This document shows, piece by piece, positions 20,460 to 30,425 of a DNA stretch of 64,000 nt. The stretch's first letter is position 1. Each line of letters opens with the position of its first letter. Position numbers and translations under genes: made by a program. Source of the stretch: Micropterix aruncella (lineage: Eukaryota > Arthropoda > Insecta > Lepidoptera > Micropterigidae); the NCBI GenBank assembly GCA_944548615.1, contig OX155950.1:35055610-35119609 (forward strand), written 5' to 3'. Below the pieces are notes generated by a model. The model had not been told where the DNA came from. It ran no database searches and was given only the letters and a program-made list of their open reading frames with translations.

Positions 20460-21248
20460 GATTTAGTGCGATGTACCCTGCATTTTGTGATTAAAGGCTC
20501 ATACTTGGCACAATTATTCCTTTGGTGGTCCTGAGTGGATTTAGACCGGGAGCCATCGGGGACCACCCCGGGGGTGGCGGGGGGAGGGGGTGCAAATTTG
20601 ATTCCGCCGCGCATCACTTTGAGCCCTATATCTCTCGGACTATAGGTACCAGGGAAAGTAGGATATCATTTTCGGATAATTCAGTAGTGACAAATTAATT
20701 TCTCAACGAAAAAAAATACCTATCCATGGAAAAAATATGAAATAATTGGTAAAATCCAAAAATTGTTGACATCTTTTTTTTACTTATACGTAGTTTACTT
20801 TTTAACCATAAGTGGTATCGGTATGAAAAAAATATATTCTGAAAGCCACATTTACCTAAATTACAGATATATATATTTTATTGGACTGCTTTTGTAAAAT
20901 CTGAGTGAAAAAAATATAATTCATCGCACGGCAGACCGCGCGTATTACGTCCGTTACGTAGAGACGGGCATCGAGCCAAGTTAGATAAGTACTTATAAGA
21001 TTATTTAGTTTCTGCGATAGGCCAGTGAGTTAAAAACAAGAAGTACAATCGTTATTATTATTATGATAACTATATTATTATTGTTTTTTCTATTTAATAA
21101 AAATAATTCATCATTCACACACCGTACCTAACTGATATTTGTGCTTACATACCTTAAAGACCTAAGTATTAATTTGTCTGCAATCCCTACCACTTCGTTG
21201 AAAAAATAATAGTAAGTAGTTTAAATGATACGAGCACATACCTACCCA
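20460..21248. repeat. Left palindrome arm, inner diverged part
   Basis: It continues the palindrome against 24,100-24,903 on the opposite strand, but with only about 80-85% identity and several indels. Landmarks are GGGAGCCATCGGGGACCACC, GATATCATTTTCGG, TCATCGCACGGCAGACCG and TCATTCACACACCGTACCT, all with complements on the right. The drop in identity occurs at the point where the right arm carries the inverted-LTR insertion. Confidence 0.75.
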
Positions 21249-21429
21249 TAATTACTTAATTGATAGAAGAAACTATTAAAACAGTGAAAATAGGCTATTC
21301 TTTTGAATGCCCATTTTCAAATTTCTCATTTCATTTCAGGTGAAACAGGGGCAACACCCTCGCTCTTCGTGGCCCTATAAGTGAAAAATGTAAGGGCTAT
21401 GACTTTACAAATTTGATATCAATTTAGAT

Positions 21430-21925
21430 GATGAATTTGTACTTTTAGTTTTTAAATGTATGATTAACTTTAATCTCATTATTTAACACTTTACTGACTA
21501 CTTTGTATAGGTATTACCTACTATCAATAACTTTTAATACGTTTTCGAACCTATTCGAATTATGGACTATTTCAATTATTAGGCTTCTATTTTGGTTATT
21601 TAACTTTTTACTGACTCTTTTAGTCAGTATGATGAGTAACTCTTAGTAGGTACCCATTTAAATTATTGACTCTTTTAATTAATAAGCCTTTATTTTGTTT
21701 TGTAATAAGATTTTACAATAAAAAAACTTTTAGTAGGTTCCAAAGTTTCTAAGATACTATTTTTTCAATCTAATAGCTAAATTCTTAACAACCTATGTAT
21801 GCTAAGTAAAGATTAGAGCAGTAATTAGACTCACTACCTAATAATACAAATATTTTGCCACGTCCAAGAGCGGGTTTTAGCCACCAATTGGACAAGATGT
21901 AAATGTTATGAAATGTTATATACCT
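21430..21925 (+). repeat. Dispersed repeat family C, copy 2
   Basis: It matches 14,262-14,695. The 3' block CACGTCCAAGAGCGGGTTTT to GGACAAGATGTAAATG is the best preserved. It lacks the long ATGTA tail. It lies in the non-palindromic loop between the two arms. No coding part. Confidence 0.6.
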
Positions 21926-22187
21926 AATATATCCTATCTATACTTACTTAATATAAAACATACATTATAGTTTTTATCTAAGGCAGTCGCAATATCATGA
22001 CAGCAGAGGTACTGGTGGTGTTTACCAGTACCTTTGTGCACTCACAGCTCCTCAAGCTTGATAATTGTTGTAATTTGCACTTTTGCTGCTGCTGGTCTGC
22101 GAAGTCAGTATTCACAGTCAGTAGCATAATTTTTGTCAAACCACGAGCGACATTGTCAGATACATGCACATCATGCGAGTGCCCACA

Positions 22188-22220
22188 TCTTCGTGGTTAC
22201 GTATCACGTAACCACGAAGA
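22188..22220. repeat. Perfect 14-bp stem hairpin
   Basis: CTTCGTGGTTACG-TATCA-CGTAACCACGAAG is an uninterrupted stem with a 5-base loop. The word TATCACGTA in and after it resembles the core of the hairpins at 16,893 and 50,381. Confidence 0.6.
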
Positions 22221-22329
22221 AGCGTACGCTTTGTATCACGTATGATATTGGTTATAATATTTGGTCCACCCATATTGCAAACGTCCTTGCCTTTGTCAGT
22301 GCAAACAAATCTTAATTAAGGAATTGTTC

Positions 22330-23290
22330 ATCATCAAATTGACCTAACCTTTAGGTAGTTTCGTCGTAGCAGTGACCCGTGTTCTTTGAACCTTTCCTCT
22401 GTTAATATTCTTTATGCTTTCGTTGTTATATGTCCCAAACGATATCTAATTTTGAAACCATGTAAGTTCTTTGCAAAGAAATGGTATACATACTAGTGTA
22501 CCTATTCTCCAAAGTCTTCCTATGACCAGAACTCAGCATGTGGACTAATGCAGATCCATCTAGAATTTTCGATGAGACTTGTGGGGCGTTTTGAATGGTT
22601 GCAGTGCCAAAAATACTGGTAATCGATTTTAGTAGGTCTGACCTTGTTCCAGACCGCAATTTATATGCTAGAAGACTGGCTTGGTTTTCTTGCGCCAAGA
22701 ATGAATCGAGATCTTCTACTCTGTGCTCACAGGTTGCAATATAAAGTTTGCTGAATAGACTGCAGTCATTCTCAAGGCCTCTTATCTTTGCTTTCGGTTT
22801 GCTCTCAATCTTTTTTTACGTGTTTTAATATCTTGTATAATTATATTGTGTTTATACTTGTTGTATAAGGAGAGATTACTGAGTTTGGTTGGATCCGGTA
22901 AACTTTTTTTAGAGTTTGTATGTAATCTTCCTATACAAATGTTATGTATTTAAGAGCAATAGCTTTATAAGATCAATAACTCTTTGCCGCTTTTTCTATC
23001 TTGAATACTGCATTTACAACTTCAGTACATAGAAGTCCGGAGACTGTTCGACAAAAGGATTTCCTGGAGTATTTATTGTAGCTACCGGTGATTGCAGGTC
23101 TAGAATAAAGTTCTTCCTTTTTGCGACAGTGTCAGAAAGATGGCTGCCGTATTCATCTGTTGCGCTGTTCTCCGCATCATAATACAAAAAATCCGGCTCA
23201 AGACTATAAACGGTATCTATAAATTCAGGTCCAGTGAGAAGCCACTTAGTCAGGGTTTTCAGTCAAACCAATCAATTCTGTGATGTGTAA
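22330..23290 (-). pseudogene. Remnant of a multicopy insect protein family (IDGAALV / IVWD type)
   Basis: Minus-strand pieces in order are: TKWLLTGPEFIDTVYSLEPD, KRKNFILDLQSPVATINTPG, NPFVEQSPDFYVL, then a degraded stretch, then NDCSLFSKLYIATC, EDLDSFLAQENQASL, SKILDGSALVHMLSSGHRKT, SKLDIVWDI and after a frameshift RGKVQRTRVTATTKLPKG. The order and motifs (GNPF.E.S.DLLVL, LFS.LYI.C, DLD.F..HENQ, ILDGSALVHML, RLDIVWD.Y, RGKG.RRRVT) match a protein family I know only as uncharacterised multicopy insect and cnidarian proteins. Its biochemical role is not known to me. Several stops and frameshifts make this copy non-functional. It lies in the loop of the palindrome. Confidence 0.55.
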
Positions 23291-23499
23291 AATAATATTA
23301 TGTTGTATAATGAAGAAGTAAACACAAACTAATTAGCGTAACGATGAATGTAAGTGTAAAAATAGGTCCTACCTACGTGTAAAAATAGGTCTTATTTTAA
23401 TATGGCATTCATTTGCTCATGTGCTTGGTCCAAAGCCATCCCCGTAAACTTGCGATAGCTTTTTCGATCCAAAATTTACACATTTTCAAAGAGCTTTAA

Positions 23500-23893
23500 T
23501 AATTCTCCGCGCGGCAGACAAATTCTTTCACTGTTTACTACTGAACTGAGTCTGGAAGCAGTACTGTTTCCTATAGAGCGGGGGTGATTGCGGACCTTAC
23601 GGCGACTGCTCTTGAAACGACCATCGGCTACCCGATCCTGCGTGAACAGCCGGGCAAAGGATGCCGTGGTCCGCGATAGATTCGGTATACACCGTTTCAC
23701 CGCTTCGTAAGGGAGAAGACCGCGCAAGCGACCTCGAACTCGTAACCAATCGAGCAAGGCGTTGGCCTCTTGCGGGCATGTGGCGGAGCTTGACGGTGGA
23801 TTGTTTTGTCCAAGTCTTCTGCGTTCACTTCACGGGAGAGAGAACGACTAATCGTTAAAACTTCCTGAGGTGACGGGTTCACCCGTTGTAGTT
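23500..23893 (-). repeat. Dispersed repeat family A, copy 3 (reverse)
   Basis: Reverse complement of the 5,733 copy. It ends GGTGACGGGTTCACCCGTTG (family start on the minus strand), with AGTCTTCTGCG, GGGAGAAGACCGCGCAAGCG and CCTATAGAGCGGGGGTGATT inside. It shares the TTCACCGCTTCGTAAGGG block with copies 2 and 4. Overlapping open frames on both strands are compositional. Confidence 0.75.
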
Positions 23894-23916
23894 GACAACT
23901 CTATATACTGAACTGA

Positions 23917-24045
23917 GTGGGTGGACCTTTTGGTCCTTTGGTCCACCCACCCTGGACCTTTTGGTCCACCCACTCAGTTCGGCGGGACACTGCTCGCTCA
24001 AAAGAGCGAGTAGTGCCCGCGCCGCCCCGAAGCTTGACGGACTTC
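23917..24045. repeat. Cluster of nested hairpins
   Basis: GAACTGAGTGGGTGGACC pairs with GGTCCACCCACTCAGTTC about 30 bases later, and each arm contains its own GGACC-TTTT-GGTCC mini-hairpin. Directly after come CGGGACACTGCTCGCTC-AAAA-GAGCGAGTAGTGCCCG and CGCCGCCCCG. The cluster sits between the family A copy and the inner end of the right palindrome arm, and there is no matching cluster at the mirror position. Confidence 0.7.
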
Positions 24046-24099
24046 TCAACGCATTATAACGTATGGTAAAATGCCCTCCCTTATGTAATTAAGCAGATA

Positions 24100-24903
24100 T
24101 GGGAAGGTATGTACTTGTATATACTACCTACTATTATTTTTTTGACGAAATAGTAGGTATTACAGAAAAAATAATACTTACGTAAGTATACAAGATATGT
24201 TAAGCACAAATAATCAGGTACGGTGTGTGAATGATGATTTATTTTTATTAAATAGAAAAAAACAATAATAATATAATTATTAAACTAATTATTATTATTG
24301 CACTTATTATTTTTAACTCACGAACTTATCGCAGAAACTAAATAATCCGATAAGTACTTATCAAACTTCGCTCGATGCCCGAATCTACTTAGCAGGCGTA
24401 ATACACCGGTCTGCCGTGCGATGAATTATATTTTTTTTACATTATTTTTACCATGGCAGTCCAATAAAATATATACTGGTAAAATTAGGATAAGTGTGGC
24501 TTTCGGAATATATTTTTTGAATACCGATACCTCTTATGGTTAAAAAGTAAACTTTGAATATGTAAAATAAAGATCTGAATGATTTTTGGTTGTTACAAAT
24601 TACTTCATATTTTTCTATGGACTGGTATTTTTTTTCTTCCAGAAATGAATTCGTTATCATTGAGTTACCCGAAAATGATATCCCACTTGCCCTAGTATCT
24701 ATAATCCGAGAGATAAAGGGCTCAAAGTGACGTGCGGCGGAATCAAACTTCCACCCCCTCCCCCCGCCCCCCGCGGGGTGGCCCCCGATGGCTCCCGGTC
24801 TAAATCCACTCAGGACCACCTAAGGAACAATTGTGCCAAGTATGAGCCTTTAATCACAAAATGCAGGGTTCCCATACAAACTGTTGCACTAAATCCCCAG
24901 CTA
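24100..24903. repeat. Right palindrome arm, inner diverged part
   Basis: Complement of 20,460-21,248 with about 80-85% identity. It contains the C-rich block CCCCCTCCCCCCGCC and TGGCTCCCGGTCTAAATCC, both mirrored on the left. A short insertion (CCATACAAACTGTTG) distinguishes it near 24,872-24,886. It stops at CTAG (24,904), where the inverted-LTR element begins. Confidence 0.75.
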
Positions 24904-24915
24904 CTAGCTCGAAAC

Positions 24916-25328
24916 TGTCAAACCATAGATAATTTGAATCTTATAAAAATATCAATTTATTGAATTATGTGGAATAATTCCTAGATTTATTACTGTTGAC
25001 CAGCGTATTAAATGTTAATTTTCTACGTTAATGATAATTTTATTGGTTTTATTTCCTTAAATATGAAACGTACTTATCAAAGATAATTTTGGATGTGGCA
25101 TTTACGCGATCAGCAATTTGGTGCAAAATGTTTGTTCTCATGGCTTTAATAAAAAAAGAAGAAATAGAGCTGTCAGCTGTCAAGACGTTTGACGTTTGAC
25201 ATCTAACCTATCGGAAATCAAATTATCTCGAGTAAATCGAAATGTTTCCACGGCGTTTCCACGCGAGAAAATGCGACTTAAGGTTTCCACGCAAGGAAAT
25301 GCGACTCCTAAGGTTTCCTCAGCGTGAC
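24916..25328 (-). repeat. LTR of gypsy-type element, inverted copy
   Basis: 413 bases, TGTCAAACC at the outer end. On the minus strand it begins GTCACGCTGAGGAAACC, preceded by A instead of the expected T. It is nearly identical to 26,177-26,590 but in opposite orientation. The 12 bases outside it (CTAGCTCGAAAC) are the exact complement of the 12 bases outside the other LTR. Confidence 0.8.
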
Positions 25329-26113
25329 TGAGCGACGTAGCTTCAGTTACCATAGCCAATTCAGAAGACGAGTGGTATAAGTCGACACTGGACGGTGTAT
25401 TGCGAAACCCTCAGTCGTTCCCAAATTACGCTGTAATAGAAAACAAATTGTACCGTTATTGTAAGTCGAGCTGTAATCTCGATGCAGAATTCGAGTGGAA
25501 ACTCGTGGTCATCAAAGAAAATAGAGAAAGTCTACTGCAAGAGTATCATTCCTCTCCTAATGCGGGTCACTTAGGTATTTTCAAAACCTATCACAGACTC
25601 CGACAACATTTTTGTTGGCCCGGCTTGTATCAGTCTGTGGTTAAATTTGTATCGGCCTGCGAGACTTGTCTGAAAACAAAATATGTAACAGCAAGTCCCA
25701 TGGGTCTAATGAATTCACCAAAGAAATGCACCCGTCCCTTCGAGTTTGTATCAATGGATTTGCATGGTCCGATGGTTATGACAAAGAACCGCAATAGATT
25801 CATACTATTGATAACTTGTTGTTTCAGTAAATACTGTATCAAAATTCCTTTAAAAAAAGCTATTGCTTCTGCGATGATTCCGCAGTTGCGTCAACGACTT
25901 TTCATGACACATGGGGTACCTAGAGTAATTCTGAGTGATAACGGAGTGCAATTTAGAGGGAAAGAGATGCGTAGGTTTTTAGAGAGTTTTAATATTCCAA
26001 AAATATACAACACTCCTTTTTATTCCCCTCAAATAAATCTCGTAGAACGTTACAATAGAACACTTAGCTCCATGCTAGCAGCTTACACGCAGGAAAATCA
26101 GATGGGACTTTAG
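25328..26113 (+). CDS. Gypsy-type integrase, C-terminal pol fragment with intact catalytic triad
   Basis: The frame is open from 25,328 (after a TGA at 25,325). No ATG marks a true start. A TTG at 25,400 begins the numbering used here (237 codons). The order is: a linker typical of Ty3/gypsy pol (DEWYKSTLDGVLRNP, FPNYAVIENKLYRY), an HHCC zinc-binding domain (His50, His57, Cys87, Cys90), then the integrase core with Asp120 (VSMDLHGP), Asp180 (LSDNGVQF) and Glu216 (NLVERYNR), a DD35E spacing. Integrase inserts the reverse-transcribed element DNA into the host. All catalytic residues are present and there is no internal stop. Protease, reverse transcriptase, RNase H and the C-terminal tail (chromodomain or GPY/F part) are missing, so the fragment cannot be autonomous. 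It lies between two LTRs in opposite orientation, an abnormal arrangement. A Ginger-type DNA transposon is the main alternative but is less likely because of the polypurine tract next to the right LTR. Confidence 0.85.
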   Translation: MSDVASVTIANSEDEWYKSTLDGVLRNPQSFPNYAVIENKLYRYCKSSCNLDAEFEWKLVVIKENRESLLQEYHSSPNAGHLGIFKTYHRLRQHFCWPGLYQSVVKFVSACETCLKTKYVTASPMGLMNSPKKCTRPFEFVSMDLHGPMVMTKNRNRFILLITCCFSKYCIKIPLKKAIASAMIPQLRQRLFMTHGVPRVILSDNGVQFRGKEMRRFLESFNIPKIYNTPFYSPQINLVERYNRTLSSMLAAYTQENQMGL

Positions 26114-26160
26114 TTTTTCTCTTTTCAAAAAAAAAATCATTACATAGAATTTTTTTTTTG

Positions 26161-26176
26161 TTTTGCGAGGGGGGTG
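26161..26176 (+). other. Polypurine tract before the right LTR
   Basis: GCGAGGGGGGTG immediately precedes the TGTCACG start of the right LTR. This is where plus-strand DNA synthesis is primed in LTR retrotransposons. It shows that the integrase fragment and the right LTR are in their natural order. Confidence 0.7.
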
Positions 26177-26590
26177 TGTCACGCTGAGGAAACCTTAGGA
26201 GTCGCATTTCCTTGCGTGGAAACCTTAAGTCGCATTTTCTCGCGTGGAAACGCCGTGGAAACATTTCGATTTACTCGAGATAATTTGATTTCCGATAGGT
26301 TAGATGTCAAACGTCAAACGTCTTGACAGCTGACAGCTCTATTTCTTCTTTTTTTATTAAAGCCATGAGAACAAACATTTTGCACCAAATTGCTGATTGC
26401 GTAAATGCCACATCCAAAATTATCTTTGATAAGTACGTTTCATATTTGAGGAAATAAAACCAATAAAATTATCATTAACGTAGAAAATTAACATTTAATA
26501 CGCTGGTCAACAGTAATAAATCTAGGAATTATTCCACATAATTCAATAAATTGATATTTTTATGAGATTCAAATTATCTATGGTTTGACA
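26177..26590 (+). repeat. 3' LTR of gypsy-type element
   Basis: 414 bases from TGTCACGCTGAGG to GGTTTGACA, with the short terminal inverted repeat TGTCA...TGACA. It follows the polypurine tract and the integrase fragment. It is followed by GTTTCGAGCTAG, the complement of the sequence outside the left LTR. Compared with the uninterrupted left palindrome arm (TTTATCTATAGCTGGGG at about 20,446), the inserted block is bounded by CTAG on both sides, which may be a 4-bp target duplication. Confidence 0.85.
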
Positions 26591-26602
26591 GTTTCGAGCT
26601 AG

Positions 26603-27985
26603 ATAAAAGCCACCAATACGACCGGCCATTCTCACTTTTTGGACAATTACGCCGGTCAGAAGGTCGATTTTTGGCAAGCTTTGGACCCCATTCCCTTCGG
26701 TAAGTCGTTTTATTCCAATATTCAGGAATGCCGTGACGGTTTCCGATAAGTGCACGTAGTTTCAAGTGAGTTCACATCGCGTTTCGCCGGTTGGAAATGA
26801 GGGAACGTGTCACAAACACGTGCTCGCTGGGGGTTGGGAAAAGAGCCAATCCGCGCTATCCTTTTCCCAACTACCGGCAAAAAGGGAGATTTCCGTTAGG
26901 GCAAGGCTAATGCGTGGCGTTTCTTGTGGTTTTACAGGGGTCCTTCGGGGGCACGATTTCCCCGCCAAGAATGGAGCCGTAGTCCAGCGCCTGGCCGGCG
27001 TATAAAGGCCGACGCGCGCGGCGTCAGTGCGCGCGCGCGTCTCCTCGCCGGAAACCAGCGATGGCCTGAGATTCTTCCTCGCCTTCGGCCACGCGGAGCA
27101 GCGGCCGTTCTCCTTCGCCGGGGGCGCGCTCAGGAGTTGAGCGCCCCGTCGCCCGCTTCAGCTGCTGTGCCCGCCCCGGGCGATAGTTGACGACCGTCGC
27201 ACCGCGTGCGCCCATCGTTCCTTCAAGCGTTCCTGCTCCGCTCTCCAGAAGCAGCTTTTCATCTTCGCTCTTCAAGCACCTCTTCAGGGGCCGTCTTCAA
27301 GGCAGTCTGTGCCCGACCCCGCAAGATGTCCGTGTTGGCTAAGCCGCGGGATCTCTCCGATAATTTTGCAAACCCGTCCTCGGAACCTTTTCCCGAATCG
27401 AAGTGAACTCGAGAAATATGCCCTCGACCTGAGGCTCTCTTCAAGTAATTTTAAATAATTATATTTTAAAAGATTGTTAATTCCAATTAATCAAATCAAC
27501 GAATATTTTAAATCATCTAGGCGCTTTATCGCCCCATATATCTGTCGGTCGGTCGACGAGTTGGTAATAAAGATACATTTTACAATTTCATTTCTTTTAT
27601 TACATCATATTATTCATGTCATAAACCCGCAACGTGACAATGTTATTACCTACTAATGTTATGTTTTTTTAAGTTTAAGTTATCTTATATATTTTTATTA
27701 CACTATGAGTTAATATTTTATTCACTTAAAAAGTTTTTTTTTACTATCCATTTTTTGTGTATCTCATTTTACTCTTGTGTACTCGCTTTACTCATTTTAC
27801 TTTTGTGTACTCGCCTTTTGTGTATCTCATTTTATATAAAATGTGTCAAAATAACCTTTTAATATTTTAGGGGCGAATATTATTTGAAATAGAAGTGTAT
27901 TAAAAAATATTACTTAATTAAAGGTATATATTGCCGATATGAGTACTCCAGTTAAAGTGTTTATCGATCGTAGCATCAAAATCTT
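26603..27985 (+). repeat. Right palindrome arm, outer part, with LTR-like unit and promoter
   Basis: Complement of 19,064-20,459. On the plus strand it contains an LTR-like unit: a TATA box (27,001), initiator TCAGTG (27,024, 25 bases downstream), a GC-rich transcribed region, AATAAA (27,566) and a CGCAACGTGACA end at 27,639. No polypurine tract, primer-binding site or internal gene adjoins it, so it behaves as a solo LTR. GC-rich open frames within it (26,766-27,406) are identical to those in the left arm because the DNA is, not because of protein selection. Confidence 0.75.
27001..27030 (+). promoter_or_regulatory. TATA box and initiator of the LTR-like unit
   Basis: GGCGTATAAAGGCC with an arthropod-type initiator (GTCAGTG) 25 bases downstream. 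The mirrored promoter in the left arm lies at about 20,020-20,049 on the minus strand. The pair would fire outward from the palindrome. Confidence 0.5.
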
Positions 27986-28038
27986 AACGTCCGTAGCGTC
28001 CGTAGCCCCGTTGAGTAGCTTCCGTAGCCCCGTTGACA

Positions 28039-28130
28039 CCAGTTCTCCTCGTTGTTACCGAAGTTAAGCAGCGGCGGGCGCGGTCAATACTAGGATGGGT
28101 GACCGCCTGAGTGTTTGATTGCGTAATGCT
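28039..28130 (+). repeat. 5S rRNA-derived sequence, copy 2
   Basis: GTTCTCCTCGTTGTTACCGA, AGTTAAGCAGCGGCGGGCGC and GGATGGGTGACCGCCTGAG correspond to about nucleotides 30-105 of 5S rRNA, with both internal promoter boxes. The 3' end is not 5S-like and its tail differs from that of the copies at 1,046 and 56,050. The preceding bases contain short CCGTAGC repeats. It is a retroposed pseudogene or another SINE subfamily. Confidence 0.7.
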
Positions 28131-30107
28131 ACAAATACCTACCTAGAAGATGGTGCCAATAGGTAACAAGGCGGGTTCCACAAAACACCAAATGCCTTGT
28201 AGGTAAAAAAAAAAAACATACTGGTGGCTTTTGACTACATTGGGGGTAAGACACACACAATATGTTGGTTTTTGATCGAGGCAATCGTAGGTATGTGCAG
28301 TAATATTCTATTGCCCTTTTTCTGATAATAATTTGTTACGTAGACCACTATTGTGTAGAAGAAGTTAATCTTCAAGCCATTATCGAGATACCATAGCGCT
28401 ACTTATTGAAAATCTTCATTTCATTGTTTTACTGTATCTTTGTATTTCTAGGTTTCTGAGAGAATAATTAAATATACATTTTCTTACCAAATTGTCGGTC
28501 TTAAATTTCCTATTTAGAACGAGTAGTTTATAGATATAAATTGTCATTTTATATGTATGTCTGATATAACTTATCACATCGGAACAATTATCAGGCGTTC
28601 AATGAATTATTAAGAGCCTTATTACAAAATAGCGTAGGTATTCTTTTAAAATGAGTAGAAAAAATGAACGCATTTTTTTTTGGATGTAACTATAAAAGAT
28701 AGGATAAATAAATAAATAAATAAATAAATAACTATTCAACCCTGGGAGAAAACCGCGGCACTGAGCGCTCTTCTCTTGCGCAAGCAAATATATACACAAT
28801 TTCTAATTGTTTTTTGCAGTGTTTTCTCCTTTCTAATGACAATAATTTATATTATGTCGTATTGCTAAAAGAGTGAACTTTAATATAGTATAAGTATTAT
28901 ATAAGAATCTTATTTTATTTCTGAGAAAATTAGAATGATACAGGAAGATTTTTTTTTAATTTTGTGTAATTGTAAGTAATGTATACCTTGGATATGTGGT
29001 CAAAAAACGAAAAAATAAAGCCGTAGTGTACATCAAGAATACATGACGGACATAAAAAAAAATAGTATACGGTTTTCGTTGTAGTGATATTACTGTATTA
29101 AGGAGCTCAAAGTTTGCCTTCCGAGCGTTTTACGAATAACGACTTTCGGAAAATGGGCTGAATAAGTAAATAATATTCGTTATATCTAAAATTAAAGGCC
29201 GCTATGGTCAACATCAAGAAATGGTCCAGGTAATTCAGTAATTAAAGTTTGTAGAAATCTCTTCATTTCTTGGAATTAGAACGCCAAAAATCCACTTTTC
29301 TTGCCTTTCTGGAAAAAATATGTGATAGGGCTCTTAAATCAATCTTTTCCTATCACCTAACCATGCTTAATCCTTGTGAAGGTTTTTGTTTCGTCACCTT
29401 CTCTTGCCAGGGCTCTCATGTTGACTGAATATGGGGCAACGGAGGCAATTTCATATAGCTACAAAAATTGTAATTATTGTACATTTTGAATGAACGAGCT
29501 ATTTATACACATTAACGACCTAGTCTCGTAGTCGTATGCATAACCTAAGTGAGCCTGCCGCTGTTTAGCAAGAATCCATAATGACTAGTTGTAAGGATAG
29601 CGTCTGTTTTTCAGCTGGTGTAAGGAATGGTCTAGGAGCGATATCACTGTCAAATTTCTTAGATTTATTTATGGGGCAATAAATAGAAATCTTTATGAGC
29701 GACGGCCTATTTCTGATATGAAATAACATTTTCAGTATTTTTCAGGAGGTATAATTAGAAAATCAAGGAACATGCCTTGAGAATATCCTCAAATGCAATG
29801 GTTTTCGTCTAATGTTGTAGTAATAAAAAAAACAATTGTATCTTATAAATAAATCCACCTTTGAATCACTGTAAAGAAACACCTATTATACCTACTGTAT
29901 TTTTGTATCTTTGTATTGTAATATTTTAAATGCAAATGATCAAACAAACAAATATTTTGCTAGTTTATAGAGTTATTGAGAGTAATGAATGTCTATTGAA
30001 ATGATAAAAAAAAACAGTTTTCTGCCCTAAGATTTCATTAGTTTGCCTATAAATGCAGATTTGATCATCAATTCATTATCGTATTACGACAATTTTACTT
30101 TTTCGGC

Positions 30108-30425
30108 CCACCAACTGACGAATAGGGAAAGTATTGTGAACGCACTTTTGTGTCTGTGTGTGTGTAGTCCTCTACGATAGCGCAGAAATACTTAATCCGA
30201 TTGAGCTGAACTTTGGCTTGCAGACATCATTTGGTCATGGCAAGAGTTGAAAAGGTTGTGGTTGACATTGGTCCACCAAGGGGCGTCCTAGTAATATTTC
30301 AATCTTCAAATATTAGACTTTGGGATTTGAAGTTCGGTACATATTTGGCCAAAAACATTGTGAAAATTTGGTTGCAATATGTCATATACAAGCTACACTA
30401 ATAATGTTTTAATTACGTCATATAT
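30108..30425 (+). repeat. Dispersed repeat family B, copy 2
   Basis: It shares GGGAAAGTATTGTGAACGCA, a short GT tract, ACGATAGCG, CATTTGGTCATGGCAAGAG, AAGTTCGGTACATAT and CATTGTGAAAATTTGG with the copy at 15,375. It lacks the poly-C insertion. The 62-codon frame at 30,213 runs through it without protein meaning. Confidence 0.65.

Noticed and set aside
24904..26602. Ginger-type DNA transposon
   Set aside because: The integrase family would fit, but the polypurine tract, TG...CA LTR ends and inner TGTCACGCTG start identify LTRs. Not fully excluded without other copies.
28039..28130. Functional 5S rRNA gene
   Set aside because: It lacks the 5' third and the terminal helix of 5S rRNA, and no T-run terminator follows at the right place.
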